Notes: generated by a model from the letters alone, not told the origin. 64,000 nt of DNA from Pseudomonadota bacterium (GCA_020161065.1 JAIUPH010000017.1:1-64000), one strand, 5' to 3'; counted from the first letter of the stretch, positions 28,702-36,658 are shown. Numbers and translations are program-made.

Positions 28702-31476
28702 CTACAACGTGCCCAGCAGCTTGGTGACCTCTTCCTGGTTGGCGAACTTGCGGCCCATCGCCTCGACCTTCTTCAGCTCGTTGCGTGCCATGCCCTTCTG
28801 GTCGCTCTGCAGGTAGAGCTTGGCCAGGTTCAGGCGCAGGCCGCCGTCTTCGGGCGAGCGGTCGACGGCCTGCTTCTGCAGCTCCAGCGCGCGCGGCACC
28901 TGCTTGTCGGCGGCCAGCGCCGTGGCCAGCGTGTCCATCAGCGGCGGCCGGCCGGGCAGCAGCCGGTTGGCGCGCTCGGCGAACTCCACCGCGCCGGGCT
29001 TGCCCTGCTGCACCAGCAGCCAGGCGATGTTGTTCAGCGCCAGCGCGTTGTTGGGCTGCAGCTCCACCACCTTGCGGTAGCGCGCCTCGGCGGCGGCGAA
29101 GTCGCGCGCGGCGAGCGCGCGGTCGGCCAGGTAGAAGGGGAAGATCGGGTCGCCGGGGTGGTCGGTGATCCACTTGTTGGCGAACTGCTCGGCCTCGGCG
29201 GTCTGGCCCAGCGCGATCATCGTGTTGTGCGTGCGGGTCGAGGCTTCCTGCGGGTTGGCCTTGGCCAGGCCCTTCTGGTAGGCGGCCAGCGCGGCCTTGA
29301 GGTTCTTGCGGTAGCCCTCGACGTCGCCTTCCAGCACGTAGCCCACGGCCTCGTCGGGCAGGTCTTTCTGCACTGCCTTGGAAAGCTCCATCGCCTCGCC
29401 GACCTGGCGCTCGGCCAGCGCGATGGCCACCAGCCCGCGCCGCGCCTGCAGCAGCCGCGGCTCCAGCTCCAGCGCGCGCTTGAGGTTGCGCGCCGCCGCG
29501 GCACGGTCCTTCAACGCCAGGTTGGCGTCGGCCATGCCCAGGTAGGGCTGCGCCGACTTCGGCTGCGCCACGGCGAGCTTGTTGAAGGTGCTGATGGCCT
29601 GCTGCATGTCGCTGCCGGCCAGGTAGGCGCGGCCCAGCGCCATCAGGATGTCGGGGTGGTTGACGAGCGTCTTGCTGGCCTCGGTGGCGGCGCTGATCGC
29701 CTGCTTGGCCTCGCGCCGTTCGAGGTAGAAGTTGATCAGCATGAGCTGGGCGCGCACGTCGTTCGGGTTCTGCTTGACGGCGTCGGTCAGCAGCTTGGCC
29801 ACCTCGTCGCCGGTGTGGCCGGTGCGCGTCAGCAACGCGGCCAGCGCCTGCTTGGCGGGCACGTTGTTGGGGTCGGCCTTGAGCAGCGTGTCGAAGTGCT
29901 GGCGGGCCTCGGCCGGCTTGTTGGCGGCCAGGTCCAGCGCGGCTAGGCCGGCCACCGCCGGGAAGTAGAGCTTGTCGATCGACAACGCCTTCTGGAACTG
30001 CGCGCGCGCGCCGTCGATGTCCTTCTTCAGCACCAGCACGCGGCCGCGCAGCATCGGCGCCAGCGGTTTGTCGGGCTGCTTCTTCTCCAGCGCGTCGATG
30101 GCCTTCAGCGCCTTGTCGACCTCGCGCTTGCGCAGGTGCGCGCTGACCAGCGCCAGGTCGGCCAGCGCGCCCTTGTCGCTGCCGGCGATCTGCTCCAGCT
30201 CGGAGATGGCGGCGTCGGTCTTGCCCTTGCCGAACTCGCTGAGCGCCAGCGCGGTGCGGATGCGCGGGTCGTCGGGCTTGATCTTGGCGGCCTTCTGGTA
30301 CAGCTCTTCGGCTTTCTTGGGGTCGCCGCCTTGCAGATGGGCCTCGGCGGCAAGCTGCAGCAGCCCGGCGCTCGGGTTGCGCGCCAGCAGCGGGTCGAGC
30401 ATCGACAGCGTCTTCTGCGGCTGGCCGGTGCGCAGGTAGATCTGCGCCAGCATCGTGCGCGCGATCGGCAGCTCCGACGACAGCTGCAGCGCCTTGCCCA
30501 GGTAGGTCTCGGCCTGCGCGTAGTCGCCCAGCCGGAACTCGGCGGCGCCGGCCAGCTGCAGCGCCAGCGCGTTGTTGGGCAGCGCCACCACCACCGGGCG
30601 GATGTGCTCGCGCGCGGCCTTGTAGTCCTTGGCGTTGAAGGCCAGCTCGGCTTCGAAGAACTTGGTGCGCGGGTGGTTGGGGAAGGTCTTCTTCATCTCC
30701 GCCACCTGCGCGGTGGCGGCGGCGGCGTCGCCTTCGAGGAACATCGTCGTGACCGCCGAGACATGCGCCGCCAGCAGCGTGGGCTTGGCCGCGGCGGCCT
30801 TGCGGAAGGCCTCGATCGCCGCCTTGCGGTCCTTGTCGATGTTGAGCGCCATCTCGCCCTTGAGCATCCAGGCCTCGGCGGCCTTGGGGTCGCCGGCCAG
30901 CACCTCGTCGACCAGCGCCTTGGCCTGCGGCACCTGCTGCTTGTCGGCCAGCACGCGGGCGCGCAGCAGCCGGGCCGCCACGTTCTGCGGCGCGGCCTGC
31001 AGCGCCTCGGCGATGTAGGCCTCGCCCTGGTCGTTCTGCTTTTGCGCGAAGAAGGCGGTGGCCAGCGCCGCCGACAGCTCGGCCTGCGCCGTCGCGTCGG
31101 GCAGCTTGGTGCCGGCGAACTGGCCGGTCAGCGCGCCGTACTCGCCCTGCGCCAGCAGCGCGCGCGCCAGCAGCGGCGTCACCTTGACGGGGTCGTACTT
31201 CAGGTCGGCGGCCTTGCGCAGCTCGACCAGCGCCGCATTGACGTCGCCCTGCTCCAGCAGCGAACGCCCCAGCAGGTAACGCGCCTCGCCGAGCTGGGCG
31301 TTCTTCTGCAGCAGCGACTTGAGCTGGATCACGGCCGAGCGGTGGTCCTGCTTCTCGATGAAGCCGCGCGCCGCGTTCAGCATGTCGGCTTCGGACGAGC
31401 CGCCGCAGGCGGAGATCAACAAGGCGGCGGCCACGGCGACGGCGGTGGCGGCGGCGGAAAGCGGGCGATGCATCAT
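28702..31476 (-). CDS. prsT: PrsT-like TPR lipoprotein
   Basis: 924 residues from ATG 31476. A lipoprotein signal, LLISACGG, has its lipobox Cys at residue 24. The PrsT-type start ADMLNAARGFIEKQDHRSAV and long arrays of TPR repeats run to the C-terminus. Expected role: outer-membrane-anchored or periplasmic scaffold linked to PEP-CTERM/exosortase and exopolysaccharide loci. The open frame begins at 31518, but the double ATG at 31476/31473 fits the signal peptide better. An inverted repeat AGCCGCCG/CGGCGGCT (28679-28703) overlaps the stop codon and may help termination. Confidence 0.85.
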   Translation of the reverse strand: MMHRPLSAAATAVAVAAALLISACGGSSEADMLNAARGFIEKQDHRSAVIQLKSLLQKNAQLGEARYLLGRSLLEQGDVNAALVELRKAADLKYDPVKVTPLLARALLAQGEYGALTGQFAGTKLPDATAQAELSAALATAFFAQKQNDQGEAYIAEALQAAPQNVAARLLRARVLADKQQVPQAKALVDEVLAGDPKAAEAWMLKGEMALNIDKDRKAAIEAFRKAAAAKPTLLAAHVSAVTTMFLEGDAAAATAQVAEMKKTFPNHPRTKFFEAELAFNAKDYKAAREHIRPVVVALPNNALALQLAGAAEFRLGDYAQAETYLGKALQLSSELPIARTMLAQIYLRTGQPQKTLSMLDPLLARNPSAGLLQLAAEAHLQGGDPKKAEELYQKAAKIKPDDPRIRTALALSEFGKGKTDAAISELEQIAGSDKGALADLALVSAHLRKREVDKALKAIDALEKKQPDKPLAPMLRGRVLVLKKDIDGARAQFQKALSIDKLYFPAVAGLAALDLAANKPAEARQHFDTLLKADPNNVPAKQALAALLTRTGHTGDEVAKLLTDAVKQNPNDVRAQLMLINFYLERREAKQAISAATEASKTLVNHPDILMALGRAYLAGSDMQQAISTFNKLAVAQPKSAQPYLGMADANLALKDRAAAARNLKRALELEPRLLQARRGLVAIALAERQVGEAMELSKAVQKDLPDEAVGYVLEGDVEGYRKNLKAALAAYQKGLAKANPQEASTRTHNTMIALGQTAEAEQFANKWITDHPGDPIFPFYLADRALAARDFAAAEARYRKVVELQPNNALALNNIAWLLVQQGKPGAVEFAERANRLLPGRPPLMDTLATALAADKQVPRALELQKQAVDRSPEDGGLRLNLAKLYLQSDQKGMARNELKKVEAMGRKFANQEEVTKLLGTL

Positions 31477-31573
31477 GGTGGCGAAGAAGTGACCCACGGA
31501 CGGCGAAACCGCGATCATGCCCCGGCCCCGGCCGGGCGGCGTGCCTGATACGCTCGTCCGCGCCGAAGAAGAT

Positions 31574-33169
31574 ATGCGCTTTTCACGTCAACAAGGGATG
31601 AAGCGGCGGCTTGCCGCCGCCGGCGCCATGGCGCTGCTGCCCACGCTGGCCGCGGCCACGACGCCGCCGGCGCCCGGGCTGCAGCCCTGCGCGCTGCGCG
31701 GCGTCGAGCACCCGGCGTGGTGCGGCCAGGTGCAGCGGCCGCTCGATCCGGCGGCGGCCGGCGGCCCGTCGATCACGGTGCACTTCGCCGTGCTGCCGGC
31801 GCTGTCGCGCCAGCGCAAGCCGGACCCGGTGTTCTTCATCGCCGGCGGCCCCGGCCAGAGCGCCATCGAGCTGGCCGGCCCCATCGGCCACTGGCTGGCA
31901 CGCTTTTCCAACCGCCGCGACATCGTGCTGGTCGACCAGCGCGGCACCGGCCGCAGCGCGCCGCTGCGCTGCGACGACGACGAGCAGCCGGGGCGCGAGC
32001 TGCGCGACAGCCTGGATCCTGTGGCGCAGGTGGCCGCGCTGGCGCGCTGCCGGCAGGCCCTGCAGCAGTTGCCGCAGGGCGACCTGCGCCGCTACACCAC
32101 GCCGCTGGCGATGCAGGACCTCGACGCCGTGCGCCGCGCACTGGGCGCCGAACGCATCGACCTGATCGGCGTTTCCTACGGCACGCGGGCGGCGCTGGAC
32201 TACCTGCGGCAGTTTCCGCAGGCCGTGCGCCGCGTCGTGCTGGATGGCGTGGCGCCGCCCGACATGGCGCTGCCGGATGCCATGGCCGTCGACGCCAACA
32301 CGGCGTTCGAAGGCCTGCTGGCCTGGTGCGAGGCCGATGCCGATTGCCGCGCCCGCCACCCGCGCTTGCGCGAGCATTGGCAGCGCTTGCTGGCCGCGCT
32401 GCCGAAGGAAGTGAGCGCCCCCAGGGCCGGGCTGCGCCCAGCCCGCCCCCCGCGGGGGTCAAGCAAAGTGGCAGAGCCACATTTGCTTGTGAGCGTGCCG
32501 CACCCCATCAACGGCCGCGAGCAGCGCCTGCGCCTCACGCCCGACGGCCTGGCCGGCCTGGTGCGCGGGCCGCTGTACGCACCGGCGCTGGCGGCGGCGC
32601 TGCCGCCGGCCATCGAAGAGGCCGCCGCCGGCCGCTGGACGCCGCTGGTCGGCCTGGCGGCCGCCTTGTCCGGCGGGCGCGGCGCCGCGCTGGCGCAAGG
32701 CATGCACTTCTCGGTGATCTGCAGCGAGGATCTGCCGCCAGCCACGGCCGCGGCGCCGGCGGCATCGGCGCCCTCGTCACCGTCGTCAGCGTCGATCTTC
32801 AGTGCCGGCAGCGCGGCGCTCTACCGCCAGGTCTGCGCCGAATGGCCGCGCGCCGAGCTGCCGGCCGATTTCCGCCGCCTGCGCCCGGCGCCGGTGCCGG
32901 TGCTGCTGCTGTCGGGCGCGCTCGACCCGGTGACGCCGCCGCGCCACGGCGCGCGCGTGGCCGCCGCGCTGGGCCCGAAGGCGCGGCACTGGGTGGTGCC
33001 CAACGCCGGCCACGGCTTGCTGGGCCTGGACTGCCTGCGCGAGCAGGTCTTCCGCTTCGTCAATGCCGACGACGAAGCCCAGGCGCTGGCGCTCGACGGC
33101 CGCTGCGCCGACGGCTTGCCGCGGCCGCCGGTGTTCCGCCCGCCGGCCGCGGCCGGAGTCGCGCCTTGA
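31574..33169 (+). CDS. Secreted alpha/beta hydrolase (S33/TAP-like) interrupted in frame by a repeat
   Basis: 531 residues from ATG 31574; ATG 31598 is an alternative. A signal peptide (RLAAAGAMALLPTLAAA) is followed by an alpha/beta-hydrolase fold with oxyanion region FFIAGGPGQS, RGTGRS, the nucleophile elbow GVSYGTRAAL (Ser201), the Asp region LSGALDPVTPP and the His region VVPNAGHG. It resembles tripeptidyl aminopeptidase/prolyl-aminopeptidase relatives. A 78 bp palindromic repeat with a 7 bp target duplication sits inside the gene at 32411-32488 and adds 26 residues after Glu279 without breaking the frame. The stop overlaps the next start as TTGA. Confidence 0.85.
   Translation: MRFSRQQGMKRRLAAAGAMALLPTLAAATTPPAPGLQPCALRGVEHPAWCGQVQRPLDPAAAGGPSITVHFAVLPALSRQRKPDPVFFIAGGPGQSAIELAGPIGHWLARFSNRRDIVLVDQRGTGRSAPLRCDDDEQPGRELRDSLDPVAQVAALARCRQALQQLPQGDLRRYTTPLAMQDLDAVRRALGAERIDLIGVSYGTRAALDYLRQFPQAVRRVVLDGVAPPDMALPDAMAVDANTAFEGLLAWCEADADCRARHPRLREHWQRLLAALPKEVSAPRAGLRPARPPRGSSKVAEPHLLVSVPHPINGREQRLRLTPDGLAGLVRGPLYAPALAAALPPAIEEAAAGRWTPLVGLAAALSGGRGAALAQGMHFSVICSEDLPPATAAAPAASAPSSPSSASIFSAGSAALYRQVCAEWPRAELPADFRRLRPAPVPVLLLSGALDPVTPPRHGARVAAALGPKARHWVVPNAGHGLLGLDCLREQVFRFVNADDEAQALALDGRCADGLPRPPVFRPPAAAGVAP
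32411..32495 (+). repeat. Small palindromic repeat inserted in a coding gene, with 7 bp flanking direct repeats
   Basis: GTGAGCG occurs at 32411-32417 and again at 32489-32495. The 71 bp between contain three hairpins: CGGGCT/AGCCCG (32428-32433, 32440-32445), the perfect palindrome CCCCCGCGGGGG (32447-32458), and a 12 bp stem with one bulge joining AAGCAAAGTGGC (32461-32472) to GCCACATTTGCTT (32476-32488). Insert plus one duplicate is 78 bp, exactly 26 codons. It looks like a REP- or MITE-like element. I noticed no second copy in the window. Confidence 0.75.
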
Positions 33170-33921
33170 TCGAGATCGACGGCCTGCGGCGGGGCTTCGT
33201 GCAAGGCCGCGGCCGCCGCCGGCGCGAACTGCTGGCGGTGGACGGCGCCTCCTGGCGCGCCGCCGATGGCTGCATCACCGGCCTGCTGGGCAGCAACGGC
33301 GCCGGCAAGACCACCACGCTGCGCCTGGTGTCCGGGCTGCTGCCGCCCGACGGCGGGCAGATCCGCGTCGACGGCATCGACGTTGCGCGCCGGCGCTCGG
33401 CCGCGCTGGCGCGGCTGGGCGTGCTGAGCGACGCGCGCGGCCTGTACCCGCGGCTGACGGCGCGCGAGAACATCGTCTACTACGCGCGGCTGCAAGGCCT
33501 GGACGAAGCCGCCGCGCAAGCGCGCACCGAGCAGCTGGCGCAGACGCTGGAGCTGCGCGCGCTGCTCGACCGCCGCACCGAAGGCTTCAGCCAGGGCGAG
33601 CGCATGAAGACGGCGCTGGCCCGTGCGCTGGTGCACGACCCGCCCAACCTCATCCTCGACGAGCCGACCAACGGCCTGGACGTGATGGCCACGCGCGCGC
33701 TGCGCGACACGCTGCGCCGCCTGCGCGACGACGAAGGCAAGTGCATCGTCTTCTCCACCCACGTGATGCAGGAGGTCGAGCGGCTGTGCGACCAGGTGGT
33801 GGTGATGGCCGCCGGCCGCACGGTGGCCAGCGGCAGCGTGGCCGAGCTGTGCCGGCGCACCGGCAGCGCCGACTTCGAGCAGGCCTTCGTCGCGCTGGCC
33901 TTCGCGGGCCGGGCCGGTTGA
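33166..33921 (+). CDS. ABC transporter ATP-binding protein, NatA-type
   Basis: 251 residues. Walker A GSNGAGKTTTLRLVSGL, the signature FSQGERMKTALARALV, Walker B LILDEPTNGLDV and the switch STHVMQE are present. FSQGE in place of LSGGQ is typical of the NatA subfamily of exporters. The start is TTG at 33166, overlapping the stop of the hydrolase gene (TTGA), and the stop overlaps natB-like ATG as TGATG, so three genes form one operon. NatAB systems export Na+ or other small compounds; the substrate here is unknown. Confidence 0.88.
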   Translation: MIEIDGLRRGFVQGRGRRRRELLAVDGASWRAADGCITGLLGSNGAGKTTTLRLVSGLLPPDGGQIRVDGIDVARRRSAALARLGVLSDARGLYPRLTARENIVYYARLQGLDEAAAQARTEQLAQTLELRALLDRRTEGFSQGERMKTALARALVHDPPNLILDEPTNGLDVMATRALRDTLRRLRDDEGKCIVFSTHVMQEVERLCDQVVVMAAGRTVASGSVAELCRRTGSADFEQAFVALAFAGRAG

Positions 33922-35090
33922 TGCCGATGTGGGCCGCCTGGATCGTCTTTCGCAAGGAGCTGCTCGACGCGCTGCGCGACCGCCGCACGCTGGCCGTGGT
34001 GCTGCTCAGCTCGGTGGCGCTGGGGCCGCTGGTGCTGGCGCTGCTGTCGACGCTGGTGGCCGACGCCGAGCGTCGCGCGCAGGCGCGCGAAGTGGTGGTC
34101 GCCGGCATCGAGCACGCGCCCACGCTGCGCAACTACATCGAACGCCAGACCTGGCGCGTGCGCGCCGCGCCGCCCGACTACGAGCGGCTGCTGCGCGACA
34201 GCCGGCTCGGCGACCCGGTGGTCGTCGTCGCGCCGGGCTTCGAGGCCGAACTGGCCGCCGCCCGCGCGCCGCTGGTCGAGGTGCTGGGCAGCAGCGGCAA
34301 CCGCCGCGCGCAGGCCGCCAGCGGCCGCGTGCTGCAACTTCTGCAAGGCTTCAACCGCGAGCAGACGCTGCTGCGCCTGGCCTGGCGCGGCGTCTCGCCG
34401 ACGCTGCTGGAGGCGGTGCAGTTCGAGCCGCGCGACCTCGCCGACCCGGCGGCGCGCGCGCTGCAGTTCACCGCGATGCTGCCCTTCTTCGTGCTGATGG
34501 CCGTGCTCTACGGCGCCTTGAACGCTGCGCTCGACAGCACCGCCGGCGAGCGCGAACGCGGCTCGCTGGAGCCGCTGCTGATGAACCCGGCGCCGCGCGC
34601 CGCGCTGGCCCTGGGCAAGTGGGCGGCGGTGTCGGCGGTGGCGATGCTGATCGCGCTGCTGAGCTGCCTGAGCTTTCTGCCGGGCCAATGGCTGCTGCGC
34701 AGCGAGACGCTGGCCGCGCTGTTCCGCTTCGGCCCGCGCGAGCTGGCGTTGTTCCTGGCGCTGCTGCTGCCGCTGGCCGGCGCGCTGTCGGGCCTGCTGA
34801 TGCTGCTGGCCGTGCGCTGCCGCAGCGTCAAGGAGGCGCAGGCCAGCACCTCGGTTCTGGTGCTGGTGGTCTCGCTGCTGCCGCTGCTGTCGCTGTTCGG
34901 CCCCGGGGGCGAGCCGCCCTGGCAGCGCTGGGTGCCGGCGCTGGCGCAGGTGCTGCTGATGAACCGCGTGCTGCGCGGCGAGACACTGGCCGCCGCCGAC
35001 CTGGGCCCGCCGCTGCTGCTGTGCCTGCTGCTCGCGGCCATCAGCGTCTGGGGCGTGGCGCGGCGGCTGCAGCGCAGCGCCCTGGCCTGA
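33921..35090 (+). CDS. ABC transporter permease, NatB/ABC-2 type
   Basis: 389 residues. An N-terminal membrane helix (TLAVVLLSSVALGPLVLALL, about 25-50) is followed by a large extracytoplasmic domain and then about five C-terminal helices from residue 180 on. The family signature STAGERERGSLEPLLMNPA lies in the loop after helix 2. Partner of the ATPase encoded immediately upstream. A secreted alpha/beta hydrolase is co-encoded, so export and extracellular hydrolysis may be connected, but this is inference. Confidence 0.87.
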   Translation: MPMWAAWIVFRKELLDALRDRRTLAVVLLSSVALGPLVLALLSTLVADAERRAQAREVVVAGIEHAPTLRNYIERQTWRVRAAPPDYERLLRDSRLGDPVVVVAPGFEAELAAARAPLVEVLGSSGNRRAQAASGRVLQLLQGFNREQTLLRLAWRGVSPTLLEAVQFEPRDLADPAARALQFTAMLPFFVLMAVLYGALNAALDSTAGERERGSLEPLLMNPAPRAALALGKWAAVSAVAMLIALLSCLSFLPGQWLLRSETLAALFRFGPRELALFLALLLPLAGALSGLLMLLAVRCRSVKEAQASTSVLVLVVSLLPLLSLFGPGGEPPWQRWVPALAQVLLMNRVLRGETLAAADLGPPLLLCLLLAAISVWGVARRLQRSALA

Positions 35091-35109
35091 TCGGCGATGA
35101 CGCGCTGAA

Positions 35110-35526
35110 TCAGTGGCAGGTGGCCAGCGCGCGCCCGACCGCGTCCTGCCAAGGCAGCGCGTGCACGATGCCGTTGAGGTAGAGCGCGGCTTCGGCGGCG
35201 GTCAGCACCTCGCCGGCGTCGCCGACGATGCGCAGATTGGTGATCACCGACATCGGATCGGCCATCGCCACCACGCCGGCGGAAATCTCCACCCAATCCC
35301 AGGCCATGCCGGCGTCGCTGCCGCCGACGATGCCCGCCCAGATGGTCTGGCCGGCCACCCGACTGTGCAATCCGCCGTGGTTCGCGGTGACTCGCGTGCT
35401 GAGGTGGTGGAACTCCGTAGGTTGGCCGCCGGCGGCCTGCCACAATAGCGGCGGCCATGCGCGCAATGACCACGGCATGACGGCGAGCGGGGCGCGCTCG
35501 GCCAGATGAAGTGACGTTGGGTTCAT
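35110..35526 (-). CDS. Conserved hypothetical protein
   Basis: Up to 138 residues. The C-terminal half (GMAWDWVEISAGVVAMADPM, then LRIVGDAGEVLTAAEAALYL and LPWQDAVGRAL) looks like a conserved single-domain protein seen in Burkholderiales, function unknown. The start is uncertain. A -10-like TATTGT on the minus strand near 35444 would place the true start downstream of ATG 35526 and ATG 35478, within the first 50 residues. It is convergent with the ABC permease gene and divergent from the LuxR gene. Confidence 0.6.
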   Translation of the reverse strand: MNPTSLHLAERAPLAVMPWSLRAWPPLLWQAAGGQPTEFHHLSTRVTANHGGLHSRVAGQTIWAGIVGGSDAGMAWDWVEISAGVVAMADPMSVITNLRIVGDAGEVLTAAEAALYLNGIVHALPWQDAVGRALATCH

Positions 35527-35562
35527 GGGCCGCAGTGTGGTGGGGAGACCGCGGATCGAAAG

Positions 35563-35578
35563 CTGTAAGGCCTAGCAG
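35563..35578. promoter_or_regulatory. Lux-box-like site before the LuxR gene
   Basis: CTGTAAGGCCTAGCAG is 12/16 self-complementary and starts with the same eight bases as the site at 36412. It suggests autoregulation by the LuxR-type protein. Assignment is by motif only. Confidence 0.5.
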
Positions 35579-35607
35579 GCCTGTAAGGCCTGTAAGGCCT
35601 GTCAGGC
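35563..35607 (+). repeat. Five tandem 9 bp repeats upstream of the LuxR gene
   Basis: CTGTAAGGC, CTAGCAGGC, CTGTAAGGC, CTGTAAGGC, CTGTCAGGC follow without gaps. They end 50 bp before ATG 35658. The first two units together spell a lux-box-like 16-mer. Three units carry the same CTGTAAGG found before the peptide gene. Confidence 0.85.
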
Positions 35608-35657
35608 CCGGCACCGCCGCCGTGGCGGCACGACGTCGTTTGGAACGCAAGAAATCG

Positions 35658-36371
35658 ATGCTCCCGGGTGGCTATACCTCCGTGATGAAGGCGCAGAGTC
35701 GCGACGAGTTTCGCGGCGAGGTCGTGCGCTTTGCGCAAGCGCTGGGCTTCGAGACGGTGTCGGCGATGACCGTGGTCGACCGCGGCCTGGGCAGCAGCGA
35801 ATTCTTCGTCGTCGACAACACGCCGCAGGCCTACGCCGACACCTTCAGCGATCCCGGCAGCGGCCGTCGCGATCCGGTGATGCAGCACTGCCGCCGGCAA
35901 AGCGTGCCGATCGTTTGGACTCGCGACACCTATCTGTCGTCGGGTGCGCTGGACAAGTGGGAGCAGCAGGCGCAGTTCGGCTATCAGAACGGCATTGCGC
36001 TGGCGCTGCATATGCCCGAGGGGCGCCATTTCTTTCTCGGCGTCGATCGCGACCAGCCGTTGCCCGAGGACAGCCACGAACTGCAGCGCGTGGTGGCCGA
36101 CCTGCAGCTCTTTGCCGTGCACGCGCAGGAGGCGGCGCTGCGGCTCTTCCTGCCGGACACCTTGCAGGCCGAACGTCCGTCGTTGACGCCGCGCGAGTTG
36201 GAAGCGCTGCGCTGGACCATGGACGGCAAGACGGCCTGGGAGGTGGGCGCCATCCTCGGCATCAGCGAGCGCACCGCGGTGCTGCACGTCAACAACGCCA
36301 TGCACAAGCTGGGCTGCGCCAGCAAGCACCAGGCGGTGCTGAAGGCGTTGCGGCTGGGCCTGATCCACTGA
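35658..36371 (+). CDS. LuxR-family regulator with autoinducer-binding domain (LuxR solo)
   Basis: 237 residues from ATG 35658. The N-terminal autoinducer-binding domain is about residues 10-155, and the HTH-LuxR domain is 166-225 (SLTPRELEALRWTMDG, GISERTAVLHVNNAMHKLG). Against LuxR/TraR, the positions for Trp57 and Tyr61 are Tyr59 and Phe63, while Asp72-Pro73 and Trp87 are kept at the exact expected spacing, so the ligand may not be a standard acyl-homoserine lactone. No luxI gene lies in the window. Lux-box-like sites precede both this gene and the peptide gene downstream. The open frame extends to 35511 through the tandem repeats, but that start is unlikely. Confidence 0.9.
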   Translation: MLPGGYTSVMKAQSRDEFRGEVVRFAQALGFETVSAMTVVDRGLGSSEFFVVDNTPQAYADTFSDPGSGRRDPVMQHCRRQSVPIVWTRDTYLSSGALDKWEQQAQFGYQNGIALALHMPEGRHFFLGVDRDQPLPEDSHELQRVVADLQLFAVHAQEAALRLFLPDTLQAERPSLTPRELEALRWTMDGKTAWEVGAILGISERTAVLHVNNAMHKLGCASKHQAVLKALRLGLIH

Positions 36372-36411
36372 TCTGATCCGGCGCAAGGAAGCGGGGCGAC
36401 GTGCTGCCCAC

Positions 36412-36427
36412 CTGTAAGGGGTGACAG
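36412..36427. promoter_or_regulatory. Lux-box-like operator before the peptide gene
   Basis: CTGTAAGGGGTGACAG fits the palindrome CTGTNANNNNTNACAG exactly. It is centred about 45 bp before the predicted transcription start, the position from which LuxR-type proteins usually activate. Confidence 0.6.
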
Positions 36428-36430
36428 TGG

Positions 36431-36458
36431 TTGTGAAAGCGCGTCGCTGCTCCAATCT
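36431..36458 (+). promoter_or_regulatory. Predicted promoter of the peptide gene
   Basis: TTGTGA (36431-36436), a 16 nt spacer and CAATCT (36453-36458). It is a weak promoter lying directly next to the lux-box-like site, as expected for an activator-dependent promoter. Predicted start of transcription near 36465. Confidence 0.45.
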
Positions 36459-36505
36459 CTCCGAACGTGCACTTTCGCACATCGTTCCAGCCCCGGAGAC
36501 CCACC

Positions 36506-36658
36506 ATGCTGCCGATCCGCTTCTTCACCCGCCGTGCCCCCGCCGTCCAGGTCAAGCCGGTCGCGCCCAGCCAGCCGGTGCCGCTGCAGCCCGCCGACCT
36601 GAAGGCCGTGAGCGGCGCTGGCCCGAACGGTACCTGGGGCCCCAACGGCACTTGGTAA
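36506..36658 (+). CDS. Secreted-peptide precursor: double-glycine-type leader with duplicated GPNGTW core
   Basis: 50 residues from ATG 36506, with GGAGA 5-6 nt upstream. Residues 1-38 form a basic, then Pro-rich leader ending DLKAVSGA. This fits the double-glycine leader pattern (acidic-Leu at -8/-7, Val at -4, Gly-Ala at -2/-1) cut by C39 peptidases. The remaining 12 residues are GPNGTW twice. The two copies differ at three third-codon positions, all synonymous, which suggests selection for the amino-acid sequence. The C39 exporter and its adaptor are encoded directly downstream. A signal peptide-like pheromone or a bacteriocin is plausible. I know no described family with this core. Confidence 0.8.
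   Translation: MLPIRFFTRRAPAVQVKPVAPSQPVPLQPADLKAVSGAGPNGTWGPNGTW

Noticed and set aside
32411-32488. Genuine 26-residue family insert in the alpha/beta hydrolase
   Set aside because: The 7 bp direct repeats and three nested hairpins are better explained by insertion of a palindromic repeat than by protein evolution.
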